Assembly (NCBI RefSeq): GCF_020423045.1
Contig: NZ_CP081943.1
Coordinates: 5,890,001-5,954,000 of the forward strand
Reading direction: 5' to 3'
DNA length: 64,000 bases
Origin: Pseudomonas sp. MM213
GTDB lineage: Bacteria; Pseudomonadota; Gammaproteobacteria; Pseudomonadales; Pseudomonadaceae
The notes beneath the pieces were generated by a model. The model was not told the origin of the DNA. It worked only from the letters and a program-made list of their open reading frames with translations, and did not search any database. Below, piece after piece: positions 54,467 through 63,900 of the stretch; position 1 is the first letter of the stretch, and every line of letters begins with the position of its first letter. The translations under genes and the position numbers were made by a program.

Positions 54467-55141
54467 ATGAGCACCTTGCTGGCCCTGGACACCGCGACTG
54501 AAGCTTGCTCCGTTGCCTTGCTGCATGACGGCAAAGTGACGAGCCATTACGAGGTGATCCCGCGCCTGCATGCGCAGAAGCTGTTGCCGATGATCCAGCA
54601 ATTGCTCGCCGATGCCGGGACCACCTTGCAAGCGGTCGATGCCATCGCTTTTGGCCGTGGGCCGGGCGCATTCACTGGCGTGCGTATCGCCATCGGCGTG
54701 GTACAGGGCCTGGCGTTTGCCCTGGATCGCCCGGTCCTGCCGGTGTCGAACCTGGCGGTGCTGGCGCAGCGGGCGTATCGCGAACACGGTGTGAGCCAGG
54801 TCGCGGCCGCCATCGATGCGCGCATGGATGAAGTGTATTGGGGCTGCTACCGCGAAACGGTGGGTGAGATGCGTCTGGTCGGCAACGAAGCCGTGCTGCC
54901 GCCGGAAGTGGCGGCGTTGCCGGCGGATGCCAGCGGTGACTGGTTTGGCGCCGGCACCGGTTGGGGTTATGCCGATCGCATCGCCGTCAGCCTGAGCGGT
55001 CAGGACGCAGGCATGCTGCCTCACGCCGAAGACCTGCTGACCCTGGCGCGATTTGCCTGGGAACGGGGTGAAGCGATTGTGGCGGACGAGGCGCAGCCGG
55101 TTTATCTGCGGGACAAGGTTGCGACGCCCAAGGCGCGTTAA
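54467..55141 (+). CDS. tsaB: tRNA threonylcarbamoyladenosine biosynthesis protein TsaB
   Basis: 224 residues, ASKHA fold. MSTLLALDTATEACSVALLH at the start, then AFGRGPGAFTGVRIAIGVVQ, diagnostic of TsaB. It is the non-catalytic partner of TsaD in making t6A. The downstream neighbour is a REP pair. Confidence 0.95.
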   Translation: MSTLLALDTATEACSVALLHDGKVTSHYEVIPRLHAQKLLPMIQQLLADAGTTLQAVDAIAFGRGPGAFTGVRIAIGVVQGLAFALDRPVLPVSNLAVLAQRAYREHGVSQVAAAIDARMDEVYWGCYRETVGEMRLVGNEAVLPPEVAALPADASGDWFGAGTGWGYADRIAVSLSGQDAGMLPHAEDLLTLARFAWERGEAIVADEAQPVYLRDKVATPKAR

Positions 55142-55161
55142 TCAGCGATACCGAGTTGTCT

Positions 55162-55248
55162 CCTTCGCGGGCAAGCCTCGCTCCTACAGGGTTTGCGCGG
55201 CCCCTGTAGGAGCGAGCGGTGCGGCGGTCCGACTTGCCCGCGAAGGCG
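55162..55248. repeat. REP pair with an inserted GCGGCGGTCCGAC arm
   Basis: The left REP is canonical (CTTCGCGGGCAAGCCTCGCT). The right one reads GGAGCGAG, then the insertion CGGTGCGGCGGTCCGAC, then TTGCCCGCGAAGG. The insertion resembles the one in the REPIN at 40898-41020. Confidence 0.8.
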
Positions 55249-55389
55249 ATTTAGGGGATGTAACCAATCGTCGTTTTATCCCCCCGCCTTTAAACCTTTT
55301 CGCAATTCTGTGTTCTAGTTATCACCAAGCGGTTTGCGAAGTGGGCTATGCGCCACTAAACTGCCATCACTGATACCGAGCATGACATT

Positions 55390-55695
55390 ATGCGCATAGA
55401 CGGCCTTTCCTCTCAGTCCTACCCCATCAAGCGCAAGCCTCGCAAAGGGCATGTGGTTGAGGACGATTCCGTCGATATCGAGGGCGAGCTGGAGTTCCCT
55501 TCGGAAGAGCAAATGGCCGCCCGCGCCGCCAAAGCCTCCGCGCAACGCCTGAGCAATCTACCGGCGCGCCAACAAGACATGATTTACCACCGCGCCATGA
55601 GCAAAAGCGTCGCGATGGCCCTGGCCAGCTACCTCAGCACCGCCAATTTTGTCGATTGGGATTCGGATGTGATGGGTCTCGACCTGTATATCTGA
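55390..55695 (+). CDS. Conserved-type hypothetical protein (101 aa)
   Basis: Charged, with SYPIKRKPRKGH and EGELEFPSEEQMAARAAKAS near the start and a C-terminal helix YHRAMSKSVAMALASYLS. No family recognised. Overlaps the DUF72 gene by one base (TGATG), implying coupled translation. Confidence 0.75.
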   Translation: MRIDGLSSQSYPIKRKPRKGHVVEDDSVDIEGELEFPSEEQMAARAAKASAQRLSNLPARQQDMIYHRAMSKSVAMALASYLSTANFVDWDSDVMGLDLYI

Positions 55696-56555
55696 TGCGG
55701 CTGCCTTACTACCTTGGCTGCCCGTCCTGGAGTGAAAACGCCTGGCGCGATTATCTTTATCCGCAAGACGCGAAAACCTCCGAATTTCTCAATCTGTATT
55801 CTCAAGTGTTCAACGCCGTGGAAGGCAACACGACCTTCTACGCGAGCCCGGCTGCCAGCACCGTGCAGCGTTGGGCCGAGACCATGCCCGAACACTTTCG
55901 CTTCACCGCCAAATTTCCCGGCGACATCAGCCACGGCGGTGACCTGCGCGAACAATTGACCGCCACCGAAACCTTCCTGCAATTGCTCAGCCCTTTGGGG
56001 GAGCGGGTGTCGCCGCTGTGGTTGCAGTTGTCGAAAAGCTTCACGCCGCAACGATTGCACGAGCTGGCGGGTTTTATCGACGCAGTGGACCGGCCGCTGG
56101 CCATCGAAGTGCGGCATGACGATTTCTTCGCCAAGGGTGAGGCCGAGCGCTCGCTCAATCGCCTGCTGCTGGATCGCGGGGTCGAACGCATCTGCCTCGA
56201 TCCGCGGGCGTTGTTCAGTTGCACGTCCACCGATCCTTCGGTGCTCCACGCCCAATCGAAGAAACCCAGGGTTCCGCCACGTCCGGCGGCCTTCACGCAA
56301 TTCCCGCAAGTGCGCTTCATTGGCCATCCGCAACTGGAAGCCAACGACCCGTTCCTGGTGCCCTGGGTCGAGAAAATCGCCCTGTGGATCGAAGAGGGGC
56401 GCACGCCGTATATCTTTCTGCACACCGCCGACAACCTGCTGGCGGCGAAACTGGCGCAACGTTTTCACGCAAAGCTGATGCTGCGTTTACCTGGCTTGCC
56501 GCCGCTGCCTGAGCTATACAGAGAGCCCGCCGCCGAGCAACTTGGCCTGCTCTGA
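55695..56555 (+). CDS. DUF72 (YecE-like) protein
   Basis: 286 residues. A TIM-barrel-like family: YYLGCPSWSENAWRDYLYPQ, NAVEGNTTFYASPAASTVQR, FRFTAKFPGDISHGG, LAIEVRHDDFF. The E-G-N-T-T-F-Y block is the DUF72 signature. Function unknown. The start is the ATG overlapping the previous stop. Confidence 0.9.
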   Translation: MRLPYYLGCPSWSENAWRDYLYPQDAKTSEFLNLYSQVFNAVEGNTTFYASPAASTVQRWAETMPEHFRFTAKFPGDISHGGDLREQLTATETFLQLLSPLGERVSPLWLQLSKSFTPQRLHELAGFIDAVDRPLAIEVRHDDFFAKGEAERSLNRLLLDRGVERICLDPRALFSCTSTDPSVLHAQSKKPRVPPRPAAFTQFPQVRFIGHPQLEANDPFLVPWVEKIALWIEEGRTPYIFLHTADNLLAAKLAQRFHAKLMLRLPGLPPLPELYREPAAEQLGLL

Positions 56556-56588
56556 GGCGGATTCCCTGCCTTTTTCAGGAGCCTGCCA

Positions 56589-57410
56589 ATGGATGCGCAA
56601 ACCCTTCGAGCCCAAGCCTTCAAAGCACTGCATGAACGCGCCGGGGCTTTTGTCATTCCCAACCCGTGGGACGCCGGCTCGGCGAAAATGCTCGCCAACC
56701 TGGGCTTCGAGGCGCTGGCGACCACCAGTGCCGGTTTTGCCTTTTCTCAGGGGCGACCCGATGGCGGGCTGACGCTGGACGATACCCTGGCGAACGTTCG
56801 GGCGATTGTCGCGGCGACGGACCTGCCGGTTGCGGTCGATCTGGAAAACGGTTTTGCCGACGATCCCGCCGAATGCGCCCAAAGCATTCTGCGAGCCGCT
56901 GCAGCAGGCGCTGTCGGTGGTTCGATCGAAGACGCCACGGGACGTGCAGACGCGCCGATTTACTGCTTCGAGCATGCAGTGGCGCGAATCGAAGCCGCCG
57001 TCGCCGCCGCCCGCAGTTTGCCGTTCCCGTTCACGCTGACGGCCCGGGCCGAGAATTTTCTGCATGGCAATCCCGATCTGGACGACACCATTCGCCGCTT
57101 GCAGGCCTTTGCCGAAGCGGGCGCCGACGTGCTCTATGCGCCGGGATTGCGCAGTGCTGAAGACGTGTTGGCGGTGGTGCGCGCCGTGGCGCCGAAACCG
57201 GTCAATGTGTTGATGTCCGGCGGGTTGAAACTGACGGTCGAGCAGTTGAGCGAAATGGGCGTCAAGCGCATCAGCGTCGGTTCGGCGCTTGCGTTGGCAG
57301 CGCTTGGTGAATTCTACCGAGCAGCCGAAGAGATCAAGACCTCGGGCACGTTCGGCTTTACCTCGCGGTCGATGCCGTACGCACAGGCCAATCAATTGTT
57401 CAAAGGCTGA
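56589..57410 (+). CDS. Isocitrate lyase/PEP mutase superfamily protein
   Basis: 273 residues, TIM barrel. FVIPNPWDAGSAKMLANLGF opens the barrel, LPVAVDLENGF and GGSIEDATG carry acidic metal-site candidates, and FTLTARAENFLHG the base/His loop; the C-terminal SVGSALALAAL is typical. Similar proteins are PEP mutase-like or oxaloacetate/2-methylisocitrate lyase-like. The catalytic KKCGH loop of true isocitrate lyase is absent, so a PEPM-like C-C or C-P lyase is more likely. Confidence 0.85.
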   Translation: MDAQTLRAQAFKALHERAGAFVIPNPWDAGSAKMLANLGFEALATTSAGFAFSQGRPDGGLTLDDTLANVRAIVAATDLPVAVDLENGFADDPAECAQSILRAAAAGAVGGSIEDATGRADAPIYCFEHAVARIEAAVAAARSLPFPFTLTARAENFLHGNPDLDDTIRRLQAFAEAGADVLYAPGLRSAEDVLAVVRAVAPKPVNVLMSGGLKLTVEQLSEMGVKRISVGSALALAALGEFYRAAEEIKTSGTFGFTSRSMPYAQANQLFKG

Positions 57411-57486
57411 CAACGCGGTTTTTGCGGGTGATCGCTCACCCGCTACAAGCTGATGCGGCTGCGTGAGGAGAGGGTGTCGCTGAGGG

Positions 57487-58107
57487 TCAGGCGGCGATGC
57501 GCAGGTTCTGCAGCACGATCGGGCGCGCCCAGCCGATATCGAAATCGAAGTTTTTCTGTTGTTCCGCCAGCTCTTCCGGCGGGAACGGCGGGAATGGCTT
57601 GTCCAGCAGGTCCATTTCGAATTCGGCGATTGGCAGGTGCAGTGGGCGTGGTTGCGGCGCCGGGCCGGCTTCTGGCACGGGTTGCCCTGCCGTCAGTACG
57701 ATCGGGCGAACCCAGCCGCTTTCGAAGTTCTGCTGCTTTTGCTGGGCAGCGATTTCTTCCGGTGGGAACGGTGGGAATGGTTTGTCGGCCAGGTCCATTT
57801 CGAACTCGGCGATCGGCAGGAACAGCGGCTCGGGTGGCTTGACCTGGGTTTCCTTCACATCGCATTCGCGCTGGGAAACGATGTGCGCCAGCAGTTCGCT
57901 GCCAACCGTGGGTTCTTCCGGGCTTTCGAGATCGACCGGTGGAAAGTTGAGAGACGCCGGCACGACATCGCCCGACTGATCGGCCAGGGCCTGGGCAAAG
58001 AAATCCTGCCACAGGTGACTGACGCCGCTCAGTGCTTGGGAGTTTCGCAGGCCAAAATCGCCGTGGGGCGAGATGTAACCTATCGATGTGCGTTGAATGT
58101 CTGACAT
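57487..58107 (-). CDS. Hypothetical protein with two near-identical Pro-rich repeats
   Basis: 206 residues. Residues 95-138 (LFLPIAEFEMDLADKPFPPF...) and 156-199 (LHLPIAEFEMDLLDKPFPPF...) are a clear internal duplication, each with FPPFPPEE and ending GWxRPIVL. The N-terminal part (SGVSHLWQDFFAQALADQSG) is unique. No signal peptide or family is recognised. Convergent with the preceding gene and divergent from rsmJ. Confidence 0.75.
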   Translation of the reverse strand: MSDIQRTSIGYISPHGDFGLRNSQALSGVSHLWQDFFAQALADQSGDVVPASLNFPPVDLESPEEPTVGSELLAHIVSQRECDVKETQVKPPEPLFLPIAEFEMDLADKPFPPFPPEEIAAQQKQQNFESGWVRPIVLTAGQPVPEAGPAPQPRPLHLPIAEFEMDLLDKPFPPFPPEELAEQQKNFDFDIGWARPIVLQNLRIAA

Positions 58108-58201
58108 TTCTCTCGGTCGACGCTCAGCTCTGGCAAAATGCTCGTTAGCTTTGTTATCGGCCGTTTCTGCCGATCATTAATTTTTTTGAGCGTGTTTTCC
58201 C

Positions 58202-58984
58202 ATGATTGAGCAACCGGCGGCTTGCCGCATCCATGTCGAGGCCCTGGGCACGGCTTTTCAGCCACAGGCCGAGCAATGGGCCGAGCGCCTGGGCCTGCCT
58301 TTGCAGGTCGATGACGGCGAGTTTGCCTTGCAGGTGGGTGAACAGGGTTTGCAACTGCAACAGCTCGGCCCGGACGCACCGGGACCGGTGCGGGTGGACT
58401 TCGTCGAGGGCGGAGCCGCCCATCGCCGCCTGTTCGGCGGTGGCACCGGTCAGATGATCGCCAAGGCGGTCGGCATCGCCCAGGGCGTGCGTCCGCGGGT
58501 GCTGGACGCTACGGCGGGGCTGGGCAAGGACGCGTTCGTGCTGGCGAGCCTGGGTTGTGAGATGAGCCTGATCGAACGTCAGCCGCTGATCGGCGCCTTG
58601 CTTGAAGATGGCCTGGCACGCGGCGCGGAAGATTTCGACGTGGCGTCGATTGTGGCGCGCATGCGATTGCTCAAGGGCAACTCGATCGAAGTCATGCGCA
58701 ACTGGGAAGGCGAGCCGCCGCAGGTCATCTACCTCGACCCGATGTTTCCCCATCGTGAGAAAACTGCGCTGGTGAAGAAGGAAATGCGCCTGTTCCGGCC
58801 GTTGGTGGGGGATGATCCGGATGCACCGGCGTTGCTCGAAGCGGCGTTGGCATTGGCCAGCCACCGGGTGGTGGTGAAGCGTCCGCGCAAGGCACCGTGC
58901 ATTGCCGGGCCGAAGCCGAGTCATGCGCTGGACGGGAAATCCAGTCGGTATGACATTTATCCGAAGAAGGCGCTCAAGCCTTAA
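58202..58984 (+). CDS. rsmJ: 16S rRNA (guanine1516-N2)-methyltransferase RsmJ
   Basis: 260 residues, SAM-dependent. [20 protein letters not shown] is the SAM motif, [20 protein letters not shown] the catalytic DPMF loop unique to this family (YhiQ). [12 protein letters not shown] near the end fits. Length and motifs match E. coli RsmJ. Confidence 0.94.
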   Translation: MIEQPAACRIHVEALGTAFQPQAEQWAERLGLPLQVDDGEFALQVGEQGLQLQQLGPDAPGPVRVDFVEGGAAHRRLFGGGTGQMIAKAVGIAQGVRPRVLDATAGLGKDAFVLASLGCEMSLIERQPLIGALLEDGLARGAEDFDVASIVARMRLLKGNSIEVMRNWEGEPPQVIYLDPMFPHREKTALVKKEMRLFRPLVGDDPDAPALLEAALALASHRVVVKRPRKAPCIAGPKPSHALDGKSSRYDIYPKKALKP

Positions 58985-58997
58985 AACCGAGTCGCGC

Positions 58998-59066
58998 CCT
59001 TCGCGGGCAAGCCTCGCTCCTACAAAAGCACCGCGGCCCCTGTAGGAGCGAGGCTTGCCCGCGAAG
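58998..59066. repeat. REPIN (GCGAGGCTTGCCCG type)
   Basis: Inverted REP pair with an 18-base spacer between rsmJ and mexL (convergent genes). Confidence 0.87.
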
Positions 59067-59092
59067 AGGCCAAACCAGACAACCAATAATTA

Positions 59093-59737
59093 TCAGGCTG
59101 TCTCGGGTCGATAAGCCCGCATAAACAACTCCACCACTTCCCGCACATGTTCCTCCGCCGCATCCCCGGTCAACGGTTCGCCACAGCCATACAACAACCG
59201 AAAATTCCCCGCGCCCTTGAGCAGGCAAAAGAAATGCTCCGCCGCGTTACGTGGCTTGTCGATGCTCAACACACCGCTCTGATCAGCCTTGGTCAGCAGC
59301 CGTTCCATGCCATGCAGCATGCGTTCCGGCCCGGCCTCGAAGAAGATCTGCGAGAGTTTCGGGTCCTGGCTGCCCAGCGTCATCATCAACCGGTGCAGGT
59401 TCACCGATTCATCGCTGTTGATCAGGTGATGAAAGCCGCGTGCGATATTCAACAACACCGTCTCCACTGAAATGCCGTCAGGCAATTCGAAAAACAGCGT
59501 AGGCAATTGCTCTTCGCATTTGGCGACAACGGCGGCGGAGAACAGCGTCTCCTTGTCGTTGAAATGGCTGTAGACGGTCAGCTTCGACACGCCCGCTTCA
59601 GCCGCGACGGCGTCCATGCTGGTGCTCGCATAGCCATTGCTCAGGAACAGGATTTTCGCCGCATCGAGGATTGCCTGGCGTTTGGCCAGATCCTTGGGGC
59701 GGCCCGGACCATTGGGTGCTGAAAAGTTGTTCGGCAT
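59093..59737 (-). CDS. mexL: TetR-family repressor MexL
   Basis: 214 residues. HTH RQAILDAAKILFLSNGYAST, then SMDAVAAEAGVSKLTVYSHF, a TetR/AcrR pattern. Divergent from mexJK with 94 bases between, as PA3678 in P. aeruginosa, where MexL represses mexJK. A palindrome covers the mexJK -10 (listed separately). Confidence 0.88.
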   Translation of the reverse strand: MPNNFSAPNGPGRPKDLAKRQAILDAAKILFLSNGYASTSMDAVAAEAGVSKLTVYSHFNDKETLFSAAVVAKCEEQLPTLFFELPDGISVETVLLNIARGFHHLINSDESVNLHRLMMTLGSQDPKLSQIFFEAGPERMLHGMERLLTKADQSGVLSIDKPRNAAEHFFCLLKGAGNFRLLYGCGEPLTGDAAEEHVREVVELFMRAYRPETA

Positions 59738-59766
59738 TATTCGCTTTTAATACTGGACTGGTGAGT

Positions 59767-59797
59767 TTGCTATTAATAACATACTGGTCAGTATAAT
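59767..59797 (+). promoter_or_regulatory. mexJK promoter with overlapping MexL operator candidate
   Basis: TATAAT at 59792-59797 as -10, TTGCTA near 59767 as a loose -35 (19-base spacer). The near-perfect palindrome ATACTGGTCAGTAT (59781-59794) overlaps the -10; a second half-site ATACTGG lies near 59750, next to the mexL start. This layout fits repression of both genes by MexL. Confidence 0.55.
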
Positions 59798-59831
59798 TAT
59801 TCCAAGCACCATTAGCGAAAGGTCCTTCACC

Positions 59832-60932
59832 ATGTTCCGCTATGCCTTGCCCCTCGCATTGCCAGTCAGTCTGGCGCTTTTATTGTCTGCGTGTGGTCAC
59901 GAAGAGGCACCGCAAGTCACCGTCCGACCGGCCATGGTGGTGCAGCCAGAGCCTTCGACACAGGCGATGGAAAGCTATCCCGGTGAAGTCCGTGCTCGCT
60001 ACGAGCCGGATCTGGCGTTTCGCATTGGCGGCAAAGTCAGCCGACGACTGGTCGAAGAAGGACAGCGGGTCAAGGCCGATCAACCGCTGGCCGAACTCGA
60101 TCCCCAGGACGTCCGCCTGCAACTGGAAGCCACCCGCGCTCAGGTCGCGGCGGCCGAAGCCAATCTCAATCTCGTACGTGCCGAGCGCGATCGCTACAAG
60201 ACCCTGATGGATCGTCAGATGGTCAGCCGCTCGCAGTACGACAATTCCGAAAATCTATACAGATCCGGTGAAGCGCGCCTGAAGCAGATCAGGGCCGAAT
60301 TCAACGTCTCGACCAACCAGGCCAGCTACGCCGTGCTGCGTGCGCCACAGGACGGCGTCGTGGCCAAGCGTGCGGTGGAAGTCGGGCAAGTCGTCGCCGC
60401 CGGTCAAACCGTGTTTACCCTCGCCACCGATGGCGAGCGCGAAGTGTTGATCAGCCTGCCGGAACAGAGCTTCGGTCGTTTCAAGGTCGGCCAGCCGGTG
60501 TCGGTGGAACTCTGGACCCAACCTGACCAGCGTTTTGCCGGGCGCATCCGTGAGTTGTCACCCGCCGCTGATCCAAAGTCCCGCACCTTCGCTGCCCGCA
60601 TTGCCTTCAACGCCGGCAAGGTTCCGGCCGAGCTCGGCCAGAGCGCCCGGGTGTTTATCCAGACTGCCGACGTCGTGGCGCTGTCGGTACCGCTCTCGGC
60701 GGTTACCGCCGAAAACGGTGCCACCTACGTGTGGGTGCTCAGCGCCAACAACACCCTGAAGAAAGCGCCGGTCCGGGTCGGCCCGTTCGGCGAGAAAACC
60801 GTGCCGGTACTCGAAGGCCTGAACGCCAGTGACTGGGTGGTGGCGGCCGGTGTGCATGTGCTTCACGACGGGCAGCAAGTGCGCCCGGTGGATCGCTCCA
60901 ACCGCGTGGTCAATCTAGCGGGCAAGGAGTAA
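59832..60932 (+). CDS. mexJ: RND efflux periplasmic adaptor MexJ
   Basis: 366 residues with lipoprotein signal (LLLSACG lipobox), then a biotinyl/lipoyl-type domain (YEPDLAFRIGGKVSRRLVEE GQRVKADQ), an alpha-helical hairpin and a beta-barrel region (LISLPEQSFGRFKVGQPVSV). It anchors to MexK and an outer-membrane factor not encoded in this window. Confidence 0.92.
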   Translation: MFRYALPLALPVSLALLLSACGHEEAPQVTVRPAMVVQPEPSTQAMESYPGEVRARYEPDLAFRIGGKVSRRLVEEGQRVKADQPLAELDPQDVRLQLEATRAQVAAAEANLNLVRAERDRYKTLMDRQMVSRSQYDNSENLYRSGEARLKQIRAEFNVSTNQASYAVLRAPQDGVVAKRAVEVGQVVAAGQTVFTLATDGEREVLISLPEQSFGRFKVGQPVSVELWTQPDQRFAGRIRELSPAADPKSRTFAARIAFNAGKVPAELGQSARVFIQTADVVALSVPLSAVTAENGATYVWVLSANNTLKKAPVRVGPFGEKTVPVLEGLNASDWVVAAGVHVLHDGQQVRPVDRSNRVVNLAGKE

Positions 60933-60938
60933 TCCCTG

Positions 60939-63900
60939 ATGGGTTTCAATCTTTCCGAATGGGCGCTGCGTAACCGCCAGATCGTACTGTTCCTGATGCT
61001 GTTGCTGGCCATCGTCGGCGCACTTTCCTACACCAAACTGGGCCAGAGCGAAGACCCTCCGTTCACCTTCAAGGCCATGGTGATCCGCACCAACTGGCCG
61101 GGGGCAACCGCCGAGGAAGTGTCACGCCAGGTCAGCGAACGCATAGAAAAGAAGTTGATGGAAACCGGCGAGTACGAGCGCATCGTGTCGTTCTCTCGAC
61201 CGGGTGAATCCCAGGTGACGTTCGTTGCGCGTGACTCCATGCACTCGGTGGAGATTCCGGATCTCTGGTACCAGGTCCGCAAGAAGATCGGCGACATTCG
61301 TCATACCTTGCCACCGGGCATTCAGGGCCCGTTCTTCAACGACGAATTCGGCACCACCTTCGGCAACATCTACGCGCTGACCGGCGACGGTTTTGATTAC
61401 GCGGTGCTCAAGGACTACGCCGACCGCATCCAGATTCAGCTGCAACGGGTCAAGGATGTGGGCAAGGTCGACCTGCTCGGGTTGCAGGACGAGAAGGTCT
61501 GGATCGAACTCTCCAACGTCAAGCTCGCCACCCTCGGTTTGCCGTTGGCGGCGGTGCAGCAGGCACTTGAAGAGCAGAACGCGATGTCCACGGCCGGTTT
61601 CTTTGAAACCACCAGTGAGCGATTGCAGCTACGGGTTTCGGGGAATTTTCAGACGGTCGAAGAGATCAGAAACTTCCCGATTCGCGTCGGTGATCGCACG
61701 TTCCGTATCTCCGATGTCGCGGACGTGCGTCGTGGTTTCAACGATCCTCCGGCGCCGCGCATGCGCTTCATGGCCGAAGACGCCATCGGTCTGGCCGTGG
61801 CGATGAAGGAGGGCGGCGACATTCTGGTGCTGGGCAAGGCGCTGGAAATCGAGTTCGCCAGGATCCAGAAAAACCTTCCGGCCGGCATGCAGCTGCGCAA
61901 GGTTTCCGATCAACCCGCCGCGGTGAAAACCGGTGTCGGCGAGTTTGTCCAAGTGCTGGTGGAAGCCCTGGCCATCGTCCTGTTGGTGAGCTTCTTCTCC
62001 CTCGGCGTACGCACCGGCATGGTGGTGGCGCTGGCGATTCCGCTGGTGTTGGCGATGACCTTCGCCTGCATGTATTACCTGGGCATCGGTCTGCACAAGA
62101 TATCCCTTGGCGCGCTGGTGCTGGCGTTGGGCTTGCTGGTGGACGACGCGATCATCGCCGTGGAAATGATGGCGATCAAAATGGAGCAGGGCTTTGACCG
62201 GATCAAAGCCGCGAGTTATGCCTGGACCAGCACCGCGTTCCCGATGCTCACCGGCACGCTGATCACGGCCGCCGGTTTCCTGCCGATTGCCACTGCGCAA
62301 TCGGGCACTGGCGAGTACACGCGCTCGATCTTCCAGGTAGTGACCATCGCGCTGCTGGCGTCGTGGATTGCCGCTGTGGTTTTCGTACCGTATCTGGGGG
62401 AAAAACTCCTGCCGGACCTGGCGAAGATTCATGCAGCGAAACACGGCATTGGTCAGCCTGATCCGTACGCCACGCCTTTTTATGAACGTGTCCGACGCCT
62501 GGTGGAATGGTGCGTGCGCTGGCGCAAAACGGTGATCACGCTGACAGTGGTGTTGTTTATCGCCTCCATCGTGTTGTTCCGTTTTGTACCGCAGCAGTTC
62601 TTCCCGGCCTCGGGACGACTGGAGTTGATGGTCGATCTGAAACTGGCCGAAGGCGCTTCGCTGAGCAACACCGCCGACGAGGTTAAACGCCTTGAAGGTT
62701 TACTGAAGGATCACGCCGGCATCGATAATTACGTGGCCTACGTCGGTACCGGTTCGCCGCGCTTTTACCTGCCGCTGGATCAGCAACTTCCTGCGGCGAG
62801 CTTCGCCCAGTTTGTCGTCCTGGCCAAGACCATCGAGGACCGCGAGACCCTGCGCACCTGGCTGATCGAAACCCTCAACGAGCAATTCCCGGCCCTGCGT
62901 TCGCGGGTGACGCGTCTGGAGAACGGCCCGCCAGTGGGCTATCCGGTGCAGTTCCGGGTCACCGGCGAACACATCGAGGACGTCCGCGCCCTGGCTCGAA
63001 AAGTGGCGGCCAAGGTTCGCGAGAATCCCCATGTGGCCAACGTCCACCTGGACTGGGAAGAGCCGAGCAAAGTGGTTTATCTGAATGTCGATCAGGACCG
63101 CGCCCGCGCGCTCGGCGTGAGCACCGCGAATCTGTCGAAGTTTCTGCAAAGCTCGCTGACCGGTTCCAGCGTCAGTCAGTACCGCGAAGACAACGAGTTG
63201 ATCGAAATCCTGCTGCGCGGCACGTTGCATGAGCGCACTGAACTGTCGTTGCTGCCGAGCCTGGCGGTGCCGACCGACAACGGTCGCAGCGTGGCGTTGT
63301 CGCAGATCGCGACGCTGGAATACGGTTTTGAAGAGGGCATCATCTGGCACCGCAACCGCTTGCCGAACGTGACGGTCCGCGCCGATATCTATGGCAAGGA
63401 ACAACCGGCGACGCTGGTGCAGCAGATCATGCCGACGCTCGATCCGATCCGCGCGGAACTGCCTGACGGCTACTTGCTGGAAGTCGGCGGCACCGTGGAA
63501 GATTCCGCCCGTGGGCAGAATTCGGTGAAGGCCGGTGTGCCGCTGTTCATCGTTGTGGTGCTGACGTTGTTGATGCTGCAACTGCGAAGCTTCTCACGCA
63601 CGGTGATGGTGTTTCTTACAGCGCCATTGGGATTGATCGGGGTGACCCTGTTCCTGATGGTGTTCCGCCAGCCGTTCGGTTTCGTGGCCATGCTCGGGAC
63701 CATCGCGCTGTCCGGGATGATCATGCGTAACTCGGTGATTCTGGTAGACCAGATCGAGCAGGACATCGCCGCCGGGCTCAAACCGTGGCAGGCGATTATC
63801 GAAGCCACGGTGCGTCGTTTTCGGCCGATCGTTCTGACCGCGCTCGCCGCCGTATTGGCGATGATCCCGCTGTCCCGCAGCGTGTTCTTCGGGCCGATGG

